Assembly (NCBI GenBank): GCA_007120685.1
Contig: SKNG01000438.1
Location: 1 to 6,780 of the forward strand
Length of the DNA stretch: 6,780 nucleotides
Source of the DNA: Paracoccaceae bacterium
Lineage (GTDB): Bacteria > Pseudomonadota > Alphaproteobacteria > Rhodobacterales > Rhodobacteraceae
Direction of reading: 5' to 3'
Made by a program: the position numbers and the translations under genes. Below the pieces are notes generated by a model. It was not told where the DNA came from and searched no databases. It saw only the letters and a list, made by a program, of their open reading frames with translations. Of the stretch, positions 6,523 through 6,780 are shown piece after piece (the stretch's first letter is position 1; each line of letters begins with the position of its first letter).

Positions 6523-6780
6523 TCAGGGCAGTTCCGCCGACGGGATCACCGGAAAGAACATGCCGCCAGACCACAGGCCGAACCAGCGCGCGCCCTCGTG
6601 ATCCTCATGCGCGCCCAGATCGACCAGCCGGTAGAAGCTCTTTCGGTCGATCAGCGCCTCCAGCCCGGCGCGGATCATCACGTAAGGAGAGGGCTCGCCG
6701 GTCTCGGCATCCCGCACCACGCGGATCGGGTGGTCCGGCCCGGCCGTGGCATAGTCGCCGACATTGGTCTGAAAGGTCAG
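6523..6780 (-). CDS. DUF1285 domain protein, C-terminal part (5' end outside window)
   Basis: The - strand frame is open from the right edge of the window to the TGA at 6525-6523, giving the last 85 residues. A GTG at 6720 exists but is internal: the 20 residues before it (LTFQTNVGDYATAGPDHPIR) continue the same domain. The fragment shows VVRDAETGEPSPYVMIRAGLEALIDR, then FYRLVDLG and WFGLWSGGMFFPVIPS. I recognise these as the C-terminal half of DUF1285, a family of small (about 180-200 residue) proteins of unknown function. No signal peptide can be judged because the start is not in view. It converges on the M16 operon across an 87-nt gap that holds the shared terminator. In related genomes I recall a MoxR-type ATPase gene cluster nearby, but that lies outside this window. 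Confidence 0.85.
   Translation of the reverse strand: MTFQTNVGDYATAGPDHPIRVVRDAETGEPSPYVMIRAGLEALIDRKSFYRLVDLGAHEDHEGARWFGLWSGGMFFPVIPSAELP

Noticed and set aside
6523..6720. A complete small 65-residue - strand gene starting at GTG 6720
   Set aside because: The frame stays open to the window edge and the upstream residues continue the DUF1285 domain, so this is only the tail of a larger gene.

Overview
The window is GC-rich, tightly packed chromosomal DNA. The gene set and protein sequences are typical of an alphaproteobacterium of the Rhodobacteraceae type (Rhodobacter, Paracoccus and Roseobacter relatives). This rests on the purH-lspA-DUF3035-M16-M16 order, the style of the LspA and PurH proteins, and the DUF1285 neighbour. 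I cannot name a genus from sequence alone.

Layout, left to right. Positions 1-962 (+) hold the C-terminal part of a heparinase II/III-like protein whose beginning lies left of the window. It is followed after 22 nt by purH (985-2571, +), the bifunctional enzyme for the last two steps of IMP synthesis. One nucleotide later comes lspA (2573-3064, +), the signal peptidase that matures lipoproteins. After 30 nt comes a small DUF3035 lipoprotein (3095-3610, +). A 111-nt gap, the largest on the + strand side, precedes two exported M16-family peptidase subunits (3722-5110 and 5107-6435, +) that overlap by 4 nt. A pair of perfect 20-bp palindromes (6458-6477 and 6481-6500) then forms what looks like a two-way terminator. 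Beyond it, a DUF1285 protein is encoded convergently on the - strand (6523 to beyond 6780).

How the genes fit together. All + strand genes could belong to one transcription unit, possibly with an extra promoter in the 111-nt gap. Apart from purH, the theme is the cell envelope: LspA would process the lipoprotein encoded beside it, and the two M16 proteins carry signal peptides and should act in the periplasm. The M16 pair shows split active-site features. The first has the HxxEH zinc motif, while the second has lost it but keeps the R/Y pair, so they probably work as a heterodimer.

I see no mobile element, CRISPR array, RNA gene or clear sign of recent transfer. No stretch longer than 300 bases lacks a gene. 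I did not find a convincing undescribed system. The most interesting points are the split M16 pair, the envelope gene grouping around lspA, and the double-palindrome terminator.
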